Positions 17,458 to 26,680 of a stretch of 32,870 bases of DNA are shown one piece after another. The position numbers and the translations under genes are program-made. A model generated the notes under the pieces. It was given only the letters and a program-made list of their open reading frames with translations, did not search any database and was not told the origin of the DNA. The stretch's first letter is position 1. Every line of letters begins with the position of its first letter. Source of the stretch: an uncultured Algoriphagus sp. (GTDB taxonomy: Bacteria > Bacteroidota > Bacteroidia > Cytophagales > Cyclobacteriaceae); the NCBI GenBank assembly GCA_903952135.1, contig CAJBER010000219.1, positions 1-32,870 on the forward strand, read 5' to 3'.

Positions 17458-19359
17458 TTAAGAATTCGTCCATTGGGTGTGGTAAAACTTCCCGCTTGGA
17501 TCGTCCTTGCGCTGATACGTGTGCGCCCCAAAATAATCGCGCTGGGCCTGAATCACCGATGCTGAAGACTCGGCAGTAATTCGACCTAGCAGGTAGTTGA
17601 TCCCTGCACTCATCACCGGCAAAGCAAACCCATTGGTCACCCCCAAGCCCACCAATTCCGCCAAGGCCTTTCTTCCAGAAATCACCTGTTCTTTCACTCC
17701 CGGGATTTCAAAGAAGGCCACTTGATCTGCATAATTGGCTGAAATTCGCTCCATCAAACCGGATCGGATGATGCAGCCATTGGTCCAGATGCGGGCGATT
17801 TCATTGAAATTCAGTTCCCAGCCTTTGGTGTCTGATACGGTTTTCATCAATCGGAAGCCTACCTCATGATTGATGATTCGAGCCAAGGCATAGGCCTCTT
17901 TGATTTTGGGAAGCCAAGTTTCCAAAGAACCCTCCACCTTTTGAAATTCATGTTGGAAGGTTTTGGAAAATGCTACGCGCATCGCCTTTTCTCCAGACAC
18001 ACCACGCGCATTCACGGCCTCAGCCAATGGACTGTAGGGAATTCCGTACTCCAAGGCAGTGGTTAAGGACCAAGCTCCAGTCCCTTTTTGACCAGCCTGG
18101 TCCAAGATTTTATCGAGCAGCAATTCTCCCCCTTCTTTGAAAAGCAAAAGATCGGCAGTGATTTCCAGCAGGAAGGACTTCAACTCGCCTTTTCCCCAAT
18201 CCGAAAAAATAGCAGATACCTGAGCAGCCGAGCAGCCAAATCCAAAACGGAGGAAGTGAACCAACTCCGCCAAAACCTGCATCTCCCCGTACTCAATCGA
18301 GTTGTGGACCATTTTGATAAAGTGACCGGATCCTCCCGGACCAACGTAGGTCACGCAAGGCTTTCCATCCTTGTCTTTGGCAGAGATTCTGCCCAAGAAA
18401 TCGGCCACCATCGCATAACCTTCCGCATTTCCGCCAGGCATGATGGATGGTCCTTTGCGTGCCCCTTCTTCTCCGCCGGATACCCCCATGGGGAGGAAAT
18501 GCATGCCCACTTCTTTGAGGCGATTGACTCTTCGATCTGAATCGAGGTAGAAGGAATTGCCTCCATCGATCACCAAATCGTCTTTCTCCAAAATCGGAAT
18601 CAAGGCATCCAACTGGGCATCGATCGCAGCGCCCGCAGGAATCATCATCAAAATGCGACGCGGGGTAGCCAAGGAAGCCACAAAAGCTGCAAGGTCCTCA
18701 AATGCAGCCATTTGCGTGAACTCTGGATTTTCTAAGAGCACTTTTTGAGCGATACCCTCCTCCTTACCCGCCACAAATCGGTTGTAAAGAGATACGGAAA
18801 CCCCATTTTCTGCGAGGTTGAGTGCCAAGCTTTTGCCCATCACACCCATACCGATCACCCCCATGTTCATTTTCATGTCCTGCATTTTTAAATAGTGTAG
18901 TGAAACCTCCAACACTTCAGCTGGGGTTCCAGAAATAGCAACCAAATGGCCGACTCGTGGCTGCTCCCAAATGACAAGTTGGGAGTCCAAAAGTCCTGCC
19001 TTCATGTAGTGGTTTTGACGCGCAAGCATCCGTTGCCAGATCAGGTCTCGGTCACCAACCAGGTGGATCCAACGCAAACTTTCGCTCACCTGAAGCTGCT
19101 CCCGGTAGCCGTTTTTAAGTGCCGAACAGGCGAGTACTGCGCCCCCCTTTTCTTCCATCTCCAGCAACTTGGCCGCCAAGCTGGCTAACCAGGGTTGGCG
19201 ATCAGCATCCGTGAGTGGCTCTCCACTGCTCATTTTTTCAATGTTGGCAGGAGGATGAAAGTCATCGGCATCCAAAAAGGGGATTCCCAGTGCCTGAGAC
19301 AAGCCCAATCCTAGGGTAGTTTTCCCTGTACCTGAAACTCCGGTGACCACTACAAGCAT
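17458..19359 (-). CDS. Bifunctional fusion: gluconokinase (N-terminal, about 158 aa) plus decarboxylating 6-phosphogluconate dehydrogenase (C-terminal, about 475 aa)
   Basis: N-terminus MLVVVTGVSGTGKTTLG, FLDADDFHPPANIEKMSSGEPLTDADRQPWL, CSALKNGYREQL (GntK). C-terminus MGVIGMGVMGKSLALNLAENG, GVSGGEEGARKGPSIMPGG, GHFIKMVHNSIEYGEMQ, DYFGAHTYQR (Gnd). The junction at about 18864-18890 was read by hand with no stop codon. Confidence 0.93.
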   Translation of the reverse strand: MLVVVTGVSGTGKTTLGLGLSQALGIPFLDADDFHPPANIEKMSSGEPLTDADRQPWLASLAAKLLEMEEKGGAVLACSALKNGYREQLQVSESLRWIHLVGDRDLIWQRMLARQNHYMKAGLLDSQLVIWEQPRVGHLVAISGTPAEVLEVSLHYLKMQDMKMNMGVIGMGVMGKSLALNLAENGVSVSLYNRFVAGKEEGIAQKVLLENPEFTQMAAFEDLAAFVASLATPRRILMMIPAGAAIDAQLDALIPILEKDDLVIDGGNSFYLDSDRRVNRLKEVGMHFLPMGVSGGEEGARKGPSIMPGGNAEGYAMVADFLGRISAKDKDGKPCVTYVGPGGSGHFIKMVHNSIEYGEMQVLAELVHFLRFGFGCSAAQVSAIFSDWGKGELKSFLLEITADLLLFKEGGELLLDKILDQAGQKGTGAWSLTTALEYGIPYSPLAEAVNARGVSGEKAMRVAFSKTFQHEFQKVEGSLETWLPKIKEAYALARIINHEVGFRLMKTVSDTKGWELNFNEIARIWTNGCIIRSGLMERISANYADQVAFFEIPGVKEQVISGRKALAELVGLGVTNGFALPVMSAGINYLLGRITAESSASVIQAQRDYFGAHTYQRKDDPSGKFYHTQWTNS

Positions 19360-19363
19360 GTGA

Positions 19364-19396
19364 CAAAGGTAACTTTTTGATTTCAACTCTGCACAA
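19364..19396 (-). promoter_or_regulatory. Putative Bacteroidota-type promoter of the gntK-gnd fusion
   Basis: Minus strand TTG (19394-19396), 22 nt, TACCTTTG (19364-19371), ending 4 nt before the ATG at 19359. Confidence 0.4.
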
Positions 19397-19561
19397 TTTG
19401 GTAGCCCTAGGATTTCCATTTTTAGTAGGTGCCCAACCTAAATGAATGAAGTAGGCAAGAAAACCACTCTTCTATTCACAATTCCTTAATGCACTAATTT
19501 TGAGCTGGGTGATTTTTCCAAGAACTGAATCCCTACCTTTGCTGCTCAATTTCAAGTACTC

Positions 19562-21196
19562 ATGATTTCAGTAGACAATGTATCCGTCATTCACGGCGGC
19601 AGCCCCCTCTTCAGCAACATCACTTTCAACATCAACGAAAGTGATAAAATCGCCCTTATGGGTAAAAATGGAGCAGGAAAATCCACACTCCTTAAAATTA
19701 TTGCTGGGGTAAACAAGCCGAGTTCAGGTTCGGTTTCTGCCCCAAAAGGATATGTAGTTGCCTACCTCCCACAGCACCTGCTGACTGCAGACGACTGCAC
19801 GGTCATGGAAGAAGCCTCCAAGGCCTTCGCTTCCTACTTGAGCATGAAATCGGAAATTGACCAGATCAACGAGGAGCTGACCGTTCGTACCGATTACGAA
19901 TCCGAGGAGTACTACAAACTCATCGAGCGGGTATCCGAACTCAGTGAGAAATTCTATGCCATCGAGGAGATCAACTACGAGGCAGCCGTTGAAAAGGTAT
20001 TGCTAGGCCTTGGCTTCCTACGGGAAGATTTTACACGCTCCACCTCTGAATTTTCGGGAGGTTGGAGAATGCGTATTGAGCTCGCGAAGATTCTCTTGCA
20101 AAACCCAGACCTCATCCTTCTCGATGAGCCCACCAACCACCTGGATATCGAATCCATCCAATGGCTGGAAGACTTTTTGCTGACCAAAGCCAAAGCGGTG
20201 GTCGTGATTTCCCACGACCGGGCCTTTGTAGACAACATCACCTCCCGAACCATCGAGGTGACCATGGGACGCATTTACGATTACAAAGCGAAATACAGCC
20301 ACTACCTCGAGCTTCGCAAGGAGCGTCGAGAGCAGCAACAAAAACACTACGAGGAGCAGCAACGCTTCATCGCCGACACCACCCAGTTTATCGATCGCTT
20401 CAAAGGCACCTACTCCAAAACCCTGCAGGTGCAGTCCCGTGTGAAAATGCTGGAAAAACTGGATATCGTCGAAGTCGATGAAGTGGATACTTCTGCATTG
20501 AAGCTTCGATTCCCTCCCTCCCCACGATCCGGAAAATACCCGGTAATCGTGGAGGACATGAGCAAAAACTATGGGGACCATGTGGTATTTCACCAAGCAT
20601 CAATGACCATCGAGCAGGGGCAGAAAGTAGCCTTTGTCGGAAAAAATGGTGAGGGAAAATCCACGATGATCAAGGCCATCATGGGGCAGATTGATTTTAA
20701 GGGAAAGTGTGAATTGGGGCACAATGCCTTGATCGGCTACTTTGCTCAAAACCAAGCCTCCCTCCTCGACGAAACGCTGAGCATCTTCGAAACCATCGAT
20801 CAGCTAGCAGTGGGCGAGGTCAGAACAAAAATCAAGGATATCCTCGGAGCTTTTATGTTTAAGGGGGACGACATCAACAAAAAAGTGAAGGTGCTTTCAG
20901 GGGGTGAAAAAACCCGTTTGGCAATGATTAAACTCCTCTTGCAGCCGGTCAATTTTCTGATTCTCGATGAACCGACCAACCACTTAGATATGAAGACCAA
21001 GGACATCATCAAAGATGCGCTCAAGGCCTTTGACGGTACGCTCATCTTGGTTTCCCACGATAGAGACTTCTTGGATGGCTTGGCCAGCAAGGTCTTTGAA
21101 TTTGGCAACAAGCGGGTGCGCGAGCATTTTGAAGATATCAATGGGTTCTTGAGAAACAAGAAACTTGAAAACTTACGCGAAGTAGAGCGCAAGTAA
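19562..21196 (+). CDS. ABC-F family ATP-binding protein (YbiT/Uup-like)
   Basis: 544 aa; two ABC domains, Walker A GKNGAGKST and GKNGEGKST, signatures FSGGWRMRIELAKIL and LSGGEKTRLAMIKLL, DEPTNHLD twice, no transmembrane segments. Confidence 0.93.
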   Translation: MISVDNVSVIHGGSPLFSNITFNINESDKIALMGKNGAGKSTLLKIIAGVNKPSSGSVSAPKGYVVAYLPQHLLTADDCTVMEEASKAFASYLSMKSEIDQINEELTVRTDYESEEYYKLIERVSELSEKFYAIEEINYEAAVEKVLLGLGFLREDFTRSTSEFSGGWRMRIELAKILLQNPDLILLDEPTNHLDIESIQWLEDFLLTKAKAVVVISHDRAFVDNITSRTIEVTMGRIYDYKAKYSHYLELRKERREQQQKHYEEQQRFIADTTQFIDRFKGTYSKTLQVQSRVKMLEKLDIVEVDEVDTSALKLRFPPSPRSGKYPVIVEDMSKNYGDHVVFHQASMTIEQGQKVAFVGKNGEGKSTMIKAIMGQIDFKGKCELGHNALIGYFAQNQASLLDETLSIFETIDQLAVGEVRTKIKDILGAFMFKGDDINKKVKVLSGGEKTRLAMIKLLLQPVNFLILDEPTNHLDMKTKDIIKDALKAFDGTLILVSHDRDFLDGLASKVFEFGNKRVREHFEDINGFLRNKKLENLREVERK

Positions 21197-21215
21197 TCGG
21201 ATCCACAGACAACAT

Positions 21216-21248
21216 AAAAAATAGCAATTCTTTCGAATTGCTATTTTT
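21216..21248. terminator. Bidirectional intrinsic terminator between convergent ABC-F and rny genes
   Basis: AAAAATAGCAATTC TTTC GAATTGCTATTTTT near-perfect hairpin with A/T tracts on both sides. Confidence 0.85.
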
Positions 21249-21265
21249 GTTTGGGTGAGCTGGAC

Positions 21266-22834
21266 TTAGCGGGCGTAGTTCACGGCTCGCATTTCGCGAA
21301 TCACCGTCACCTTGATTTGTCCAGGGTACTGCATTTCCTTTTCGATCTTTTGGGAAATATCGAAGGAAAGTTGACCTGCCTTCTGATCATCCACATTGTC
21401 TGCATCAACTAGAATTCGCAACTCTCTACCTGCCTGCATGGCGAAGCATTTGTTGACTCCGTCAAAGTTCAAGGCGAGTTCCTCTAATTCTTTCAGACGC
21501 TTCACATAGCTATCCATGATCTCTCGACGGGCACCTGGACGTGATCCGGAGATCGCATCTGAAGCCTGTACAATAGGCGATATCATGGAAGTCATTTCGA
21601 TTTCATCGTGGTGAGCACCGATGGCATTGCAAATTTCTGGATGCTCCTTGTAGCGCTTGGCAAGTTCCATACCCAAGAGTGCGTGCGGCAATTCCTGCTC
21701 TTCAGGCCATACCTTACCGATATCGTGGAGTAAACCGGCGCGCTTAGCGAGCTTGGCATTGAGCCCCATCTCTGCAGCCATAGTGGCGGAGAGCTTGGCC
21801 ACTTCTCTGGAGTGCTGAAGCAGGTTCTGTCCATAAGACGAACGGAAACGCATACGGCCTACCATCTTGATCAATTCAGGGTGCAATCCATGAATTCCCA
21901 AGTCGATACAGGTACGCTCCCCGATCTCAACAATTTCCTCTTCGATGTTTTTCTCTGTCTTGGCCACAACCTCTTCGATACGTGCGGGGTGGATACGTCC
22001 ATCCTGTACCAAGCGGTGAAGGGAAAGGCGAGCAATCTCTCTTCGAACGGGATCAAAGCCAGAGATGATGATTGCTTCTGGAGTATCGTCTACGACGATT
22101 TCCACACCCGTAGCTGCTTCCAGCGCACGAATATTTCGACCTTCTCTTCCGATAATTTTTCCTTTGATGTCGTCGCTTTCAATATTGAATACGGACACAC
22201 AGTTTTCCACTGCATGCTCGGTAGCGGTACGTTGGATGGTATCCAAAACGATCTTCTTGGCCTGCTTGGTGGCGGTCAATTTAGCCTCGTCTAGAATGTC
22301 CTTTATTTGAGAGGAAGCCTTGCTTTGCGCCTCTTCGGTCAGCATGCTTACCAATTGCTCTCTCGCCTCTTCTCTGCTCAAGCCCGCAAGTTTTTCCAAG
22401 TCTGCAATGCGCTGATTGGTGACACGATCTAGCTCTTCTTTCTTCACTTGAACGGCATGCAATTGAGCCGTCAAGTTTTCTTTTTTGGAGTCGAGTTCAG
22501 CCTCTCTGCGCTTGACATTTTCTTGTTCCTTAGCCACCTGCTGCTGCAGTTGCTTCACCTTATTTTCGTTGGTGATGATGAAGTTTTTCTTGTTATTGGT
22601 TTCCTCATCAAATTCCGCCTTGAGCTTAAAGAACTTTTCTTTTGCCTCAAGCATGCGGTCTTTTTTGATGGTTTCCGCGGTCAATTCCGCTTCTCGGAGC
22701 ATGGATTTAATCTTCTCCTTGGTCTCCCCAACCTGTTTGTTTTGTTTATTTTTAAATAGGAAGCCTGAAATTACGGCTCCTCCTCCTAGCCCTGCAAGGG
22801 CCGCTAGGATGGAAAATAAAAGTACGTTTGCCAT
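21266..22834 (-). CDS. rny: Ribonuclease Y
   Basis: 522 aa; N-terminal TM segment, long coiled coil, KH domain ([43 protein letters not shown]), HD domain ([10 protein letters not shown]). Confidence 0.96.
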   Translation of the reverse strand: MANVLLFSILAALAGLGGGAVISGFLFKNKQNKQVGETKEKIKSMLREAELTAETIKKDRMLEAKEKFFKLKAEFDEETNNKKNFIITNENKVKQLQQQVAKEQENVKRREAELDSKKENLTAQLHAVQVKKEELDRVTNQRIADLEKLAGLSREEAREQLVSMLTEEAQSKASSQIKDILDEAKLTATKQAKKIVLDTIQRTATEHAVENCVSVFNIESDDIKGKIIGREGRNIRALEAATGVEIVVDDTPEAIIISGFDPVRREIARLSLHRLVQDGRIHPARIEEVVAKTEKNIEEEIVEIGERTCIDLGIHGLHPELIKMVGRMRFRSSYGQNLLQHSREVAKLSATMAAEMGLNAKLAKRAGLLHDIGKVWPEEQELPHALLGMELAKRYKEHPEICNAIGAHHDEIEMTSMISPIVQASDAISGSRPGARREIMDSYVKRLKELEELALNFDGVNKCFAMQAGRELRILVDADNVDDQKAGQLSFDISQKIEKEMQYPGQIKVTVIREMRAVNYAR

Positions 22835-22899
22835 AGTAGTGAATATATATAAGGTTCACCTACCGGCTCCAGAATCATCAAAATGAAAGGGACTTACTC

Positions 22900-23184
22900 C
22901 TAAACAGCCTTGGCAAGCAAGGAGGAAATATGGACAAGACTGCGCTCTATTTGCTCGCTGTCTTCCGCATTTCCAGCATTGGTCTCAAGGGATTCCACCA
23001 TGCAATCAAAGGCCACCATGGCCAATAGATCGGTGGAATCATCCAAGCCAAACTCGGATTTATACTTTCTTAACTTCTCATTGATCACTCGTCCTGCATG
23101 GCGGATTTTGGCCTCATCTTCGGGCTTTACGCGCATGGGATATTCCCTGTCTCCGATTTTTACTTTTATGGCTAATGTTTCCAT
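22900..23184 (-). CDS. zapA: Cell division protein ZapA
   Basis: 94 aa; VKIGDREYPMRVKPEDEAKIRHAGRVINEKLRKYKSEF; ZapA-like and located between pheT and rny. Confidence 0.85.
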   Translation of the reverse strand: METLAIKVKIGDREYPMRVKPEDEAKIRHAGRVINEKLRKYKSEFGLDDSTDLLAMVAFDCMVESLETNAGNAEDSEQIERSLVHISSLLAKAV

Positions 23185-23185
23185 G

Positions 23186-23470
23186 TTATTCGGATAGGTG
23201 GGTAATCAACTGATCGATTTCTTGTATATAGGAATTGATTAAGTCACTCATTTCGACGGTATCCTCAGGGCTTACCGGTCGGTTGTCCACAATGTTACTA
23301 ATTTTAATCTTATTTTTAAAATGGTCGAGGGCGACTTCCTTCTCTTGCACCTGGGCTTCAAGCTCTGCCAAACGGGCATTTAAGCGCTCATTTTCAGCAG
23401 TCAAGGCTTCTACCTTTTTACTTACCTGTACAGAAAGTTTTTCAAGTTTTTGTAATTCCTCGTGAATCAT
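23186..23470 (-). CDS. Small coiled-coil protein of unknown function, coupled to zapA (ZapB-like candidate)
   Basis: 94 aa; heptad-rich LEKLSVQVSKKVEALTAENERLNARLAELEAQVQEKEVAL plus C-terminal MSDLINSYIQEIDQLITHLSE; 1 nt from zapA and 3 nt from pheT. Confidence 0.75.
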   Translation of the reverse strand: MIHEELQKLEKLSVQVSKKVEALTAENERLNARLAELEAQVQEKEVALDHFKNKIKISNIVDNRPVSPEDTVEMSDLINSYIQEIDQLITHLSE

Positions 23471-23473
23471 AAC

Positions 23474-25891
23474 TTAGCTTCGGATGATGGCCCCCACTTG
23501 ATTTTGAAAGGCATGAATCAAGTTACTCATTGTTTTTTCAATTTCCTTATCGGTCAAGGTATTTTCTTGATCCTGAAGAATAAAACTCAGCGCATAGGCT
23601 TTTTTCCCAGCCTCCAATTTGTCTCCTTGGTACACATCAAAAACATCCAATCGCTTCAATAATTTTCCTCCTGCTTTTTCGGCCACTACCTTGACACGGG
23701 CAAAGGAAACCTCCTTATCCAGCACCAAGGAAAGGTCACGACGAACCTCAGGAAACTTGGATAGTTCTTGGAATTTTTTCAATCCTGAAGATTTCTTAGC
23801 CAGCAAATCCCAGTCAAGCTCTGCATACCAAACCTCCTGTCTTACTTCGGCCAACTTCAGTTGTTTATCTTCGACCAGACCCAAGGTAGCTACCACTTTT
23901 TCACCCAGTTTCAAACTCAAGCCGTAGGCAAAAGGGGCTGTTTCCATCACCTCCACCTCACTTGCTTCTACATTCAAACGCTCGAGGATTCGAGATACTG
24001 TGGCATACAAGTCGGTAAAGCCAAATGGCTTCGCGGGCTCTACCCAGCTCTCCGAAGAACGGTTGCCGGACTGAAAAATCGCCAAACGGCGCGATTCCTT
24101 GTAGCCCCCTTCCGCCTTCTTTTGGTATATCGTACCAAACTCAAAGCACTTCAAGTCAGTTTGTCTTCTGTTGATGTTGTGTGCTACAACCTCCAAGCCG
24201 GAGAACAAGAGGGTTTGGCGCATGACACCTAAGTCTTCACTCAACTTGTTGTAGATCTCCACGGTGGTGCTGGCATCCAAAAAGCCTGCCTTTTCCACAT
24301 ACTTGGGGCTGGTCAAGCTGTTGGTCACCAACTCAAAATAGCCTTGATTGGCAAGCAGCTCGGTGAGTCTGTACTGCAGCTTCGCCACATCCTTTACGGG
24401 ATGCTCAGCCAAGTAATCCGTGCGTAGTGCATTAGAAAGTAGCACTTGCTGGAAGCCATGAATACGCAACACTTCCTCGATGATGTCTGCTTCACGCGTC
24501 ACATCCACTCGGTAAGGCTTGACGGTAGCTACAAATCCTTCGGTCGTCAACTCAGAAACTGCAATCTCTAAACTTTCCAAGATCCCCACCACTTCGGTAG
24601 GTTCGATAACTTTGCCAATCAGGCGATTGATGTGCCCAAAATTGACTGGAATACGCACGTCCTGCTTGGACTCAGGATAAACATCAATGATTTCGGAGGC
24701 AACTTTTGCTCCGGCATACCGCTGCAAAAGGATGACGGCCTGCTTCAGTGCATACACAGGCATGTTGGGATCGGTTCCCCGCTCAAAACGGAAGGAAGCA
24801 TCGGTCTTCAATCCATGCACCTGAGATCCCTTGCGAATCACGTCAGGGGAGAAATAAGCAGACTCCAAAAAGATACTTGTGGTCTGATCGGACACACCTG
24901 AAACGGCTCCTCCAAAGACCCCAGCAATACACATCCCTCCCTTCGGATCACAGATCATTAATTCTTCGCCAGAAAGCTTTCGCTCTTTTCCGTCTAGGGT
25001 CACGAAGGTGCTCCCTTTCGGAAGTTTGCCTACGCGAATTTTGCCCTCCCCAATTTTGGAAGCATCAAAGGCATGCAAAGGCTGCCCCAAATCGTGAAGG
25101 ATGTAGTTGGTGATGTCGACCACATTGTTGATCGGCTCCAAGCCCAGTGAGCGCAGAAAATGCTGGATCCATTGTGGGGAAGGTCCTACTTGAATATTCG
25201 TCAAGACGACCCCTGCATAGCGAGGGCAATCGTCCGTTTTGTCCACGACTACTTGTACGGCAGGGCCTTGGGCCTCTACAGGAAGTGGTTTTTCCTCAGG
25301 CAAACAAAGATCTCTACGCACAAGGGCTTTCAAGTCTCTAGCTACTCCTAGGTGTGAAGCGGCATCTGCTCTGTTGGGGGTAAGTCCGATTTCTAAAATT
25401 TGATCTTGGGTTACTTCAAAATAGGCCGAAGCAGGAGTTCCGTTTGGTAGGTCCGTGTCCAGCACCATGATTCCCGCATGGGAAGTACCAATTCCGATTT
25501 CGTCTTCGGCACAAATCATTCCTTCGGAAACTTGTCCTCGGATTTTAGCTTTCTTAATTTCAAAAGGCTCTCCATTGCTTGGGTACAAGGTGGCTCCAAC
25601 AGTAGCTACCACTACCTTCTGGCCTGCTGCCACATTGGAAGCACCACAAACAATCTGAGAAACCTGGTCTGGGCCGAAGGCTACAGTCGTCAAACTCAAC
25701 TTATCGGCATCGGGATGCTTTTCACAGGTCAACACCTCTCCAATGACCATCCCTTCCAAGCCTCCAGGTACAGACACAAAAGAATCAATGCTCTCTACTT
25801 CAAGCCCAGATTGGGTGAGTAGCGCGGCAATTTCGGCTGGACTTTCAGTCAAATGGATGTACTCCTTGAGTCTATTGATCGATATTTTCAT
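23474..25891 (-). CDS. pheT: Phenylalanyl-tRNA synthetase beta subunit
   Basis: 805 aa; MKISINRLKEYI, tRNA-binding domain GEVLTCEKHPDADKLSLTTVA, NVVDITNYILHDLGQPLHAFD, C-terminal FDX-ACB domain. Confidence 0.97.
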   Translation of the reverse strand: MKISINRLKEYIHLTESPAEIAALLTQSGLEVESIDSFVSVPGGLEGMVIGEVLTCEKHPDADKLSLTTVAFGPDQVSQIVCGASNVAAGQKVVVATVGATLYPSNGEPFEIKKAKIRGQVSEGMICAEDEIGIGTSHAGIMVLDTDLPNGTPASAYFEVTQDQILEIGLTPNRADAASHLGVARDLKALVRRDLCLPEEKPLPVEAQGPAVQVVVDKTDDCPRYAGVVLTNIQVGPSPQWIQHFLRSLGLEPINNVVDITNYILHDLGQPLHAFDASKIGEGKIRVGKLPKGSTFVTLDGKERKLSGEELMICDPKGGMCIAGVFGGAVSGVSDQTTSIFLESAYFSPDVIRKGSQVHGLKTDASFRFERGTDPNMPVYALKQAVILLQRYAGAKVASEIIDVYPESKQDVRIPVNFGHINRLIGKVIEPTEVVGILESLEIAVSELTTEGFVATVKPYRVDVTREADIIEEVLRIHGFQQVLLSNALRTDYLAEHPVKDVAKLQYRLTELLANQGYFELVTNSLTSPKYVEKAGFLDASTTVEIYNKLSEDLGVMRQTLLFSGLEVVAHNINRRQTDLKCFEFGTIYQKKAEGGYKESRRLAIFQSGNRSSESWVEPAKPFGFTDLYATVSRILERLNVEASEVEVMETAPFAYGLSLKLGEKVVATLGLVEDKQLKLAEVRQEVWYAELDWDLLAKKSSGLKKFQELSKFPEVRRDLSLVLDKEVSFARVKVVAEKAGGKLLKRLDVFDVYQGDKLEAGKKAYALSFILQDQENTLTDKEIEKTMSNLIHAFQNQVGAIIRS

Positions 25892-25921
25892 AGCAATGGG
25901 TGAGCTACCTTTCCGGTTAGC

Positions 25922-25943
25922 AAAAAAGGTGCATGAGCACCTT
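25922..25943 (-). terminator. Terminator-like hairpin 5' of pheT
   Basis: AAGGTGC ATGA GCACCTT (25926-25943) followed on the minus strand by TTTTTT; 35-50 nt upstream of the pheT ATG and about 45 nt downstream of the DUF1684 stop. Confidence 0.7.
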
Positions 25944-25987
25944 GTGGGTAAGTTACAAATTTAAAAGATTTGCCTGAGCCCTGGGCA

Positions 25988-26602
25988 TTAATCGTAATTT
26001 TTCTCCCCTACCGGAATGGCAATTTCCAAGATATTTTCTCGAGGAGGCAGCGGGCAGGCAAAGTCAGGATTGTAGGCGCAGTAGGGGTTGAAGGCCAAGT
26101 TAAAATCAATGGTAATGCTGTTTTTTCCATCTTGGCGAACATTCAGGTAGCGCCCTCCTCCATAGGTTTCTTTGCCCGAGGTCTCGTCTGCAAAGGCCAA
26201 GAAAAAGTTGCGCATATCGGATTCACTCAGGGATTGTAGCAGGAGGACTTTGTTGGTTTTTCCGCCCAACTCAAATTCTGCCCAGGAATGTTCCAAGTAG
26301 CGCTCGGTACTTCCATCTGTCAAAGGCACCTCCCGAACTTTCTTGATTTCGATGGGGAGTAAGCGTGCTTTGACCCGATAGTCTGGGTTGATGGCATAAA
26401 ATTTCAAACTTTGTAATCCTCGTTTTTGCTCTTCGGTCAAGGGGGACTCGACATTGAAGCGGATGTATTTGAATTGGCGCTCGCGCTCTGTTTCGATTTT
26501 TTCTTGGTAATCTTCCGGACTCTCGGCAGCGGTAAACATGTAGGCAACGGCGGCCAAGACCACTAGCGATGCCAGAATAAGTAGAAGATGACTTGATTTC
26601 AC
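25988..26602 (-). CDS. DUF1684 domain-containing protein
   Basis: 204 aa; TYGGGRYLNVRQDGKNSITIDFNLAFNPYCAYNPDFACPLPPRENILEIAIPVGEK. Confidence 0.9.
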   Translation of the reverse strand: MKSSHLLLILASLVVLAAVAYMFTAAESPEDYQEKIETERERQFKYIRFNVESPLTEEQKRGLQSLKFYAINPDYRVKARLLPIEIKKVREVPLTDGSTERYLEHSWAEFELGGKTNKVLLLQSLSESDMRNFFLAFADETSGKETYGGGRYLNVRQDGKNSITIDFNLAFNPYCAYNPDFACPLPPRENILEIAIPVGEKNYD

Positions 26603-26680
26603 GTGTTCTTTTATTTTTAACTATTCAAACTACCCTTCCCTACTCTTGGTTTGAACCCCTGCGAAAGAATAGTCCCAATT

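Noticed and set aside
20018-20596. 192-aa minus-strand ORF inside the ABC-F gene
   Set aside because: Antisense to a conserved ATPase, no recognisable domain.
21812-22294. 160-aa plus-strand ORF inside rny
   Set aside because: Antisense shadow of RNase Y.
22835-22899. Possible 6S RNA (ssrS) between zapA and rny
   Set aside because: The gap is only about 65 nt, too short for 6S RNA, and shows no suitable structure.
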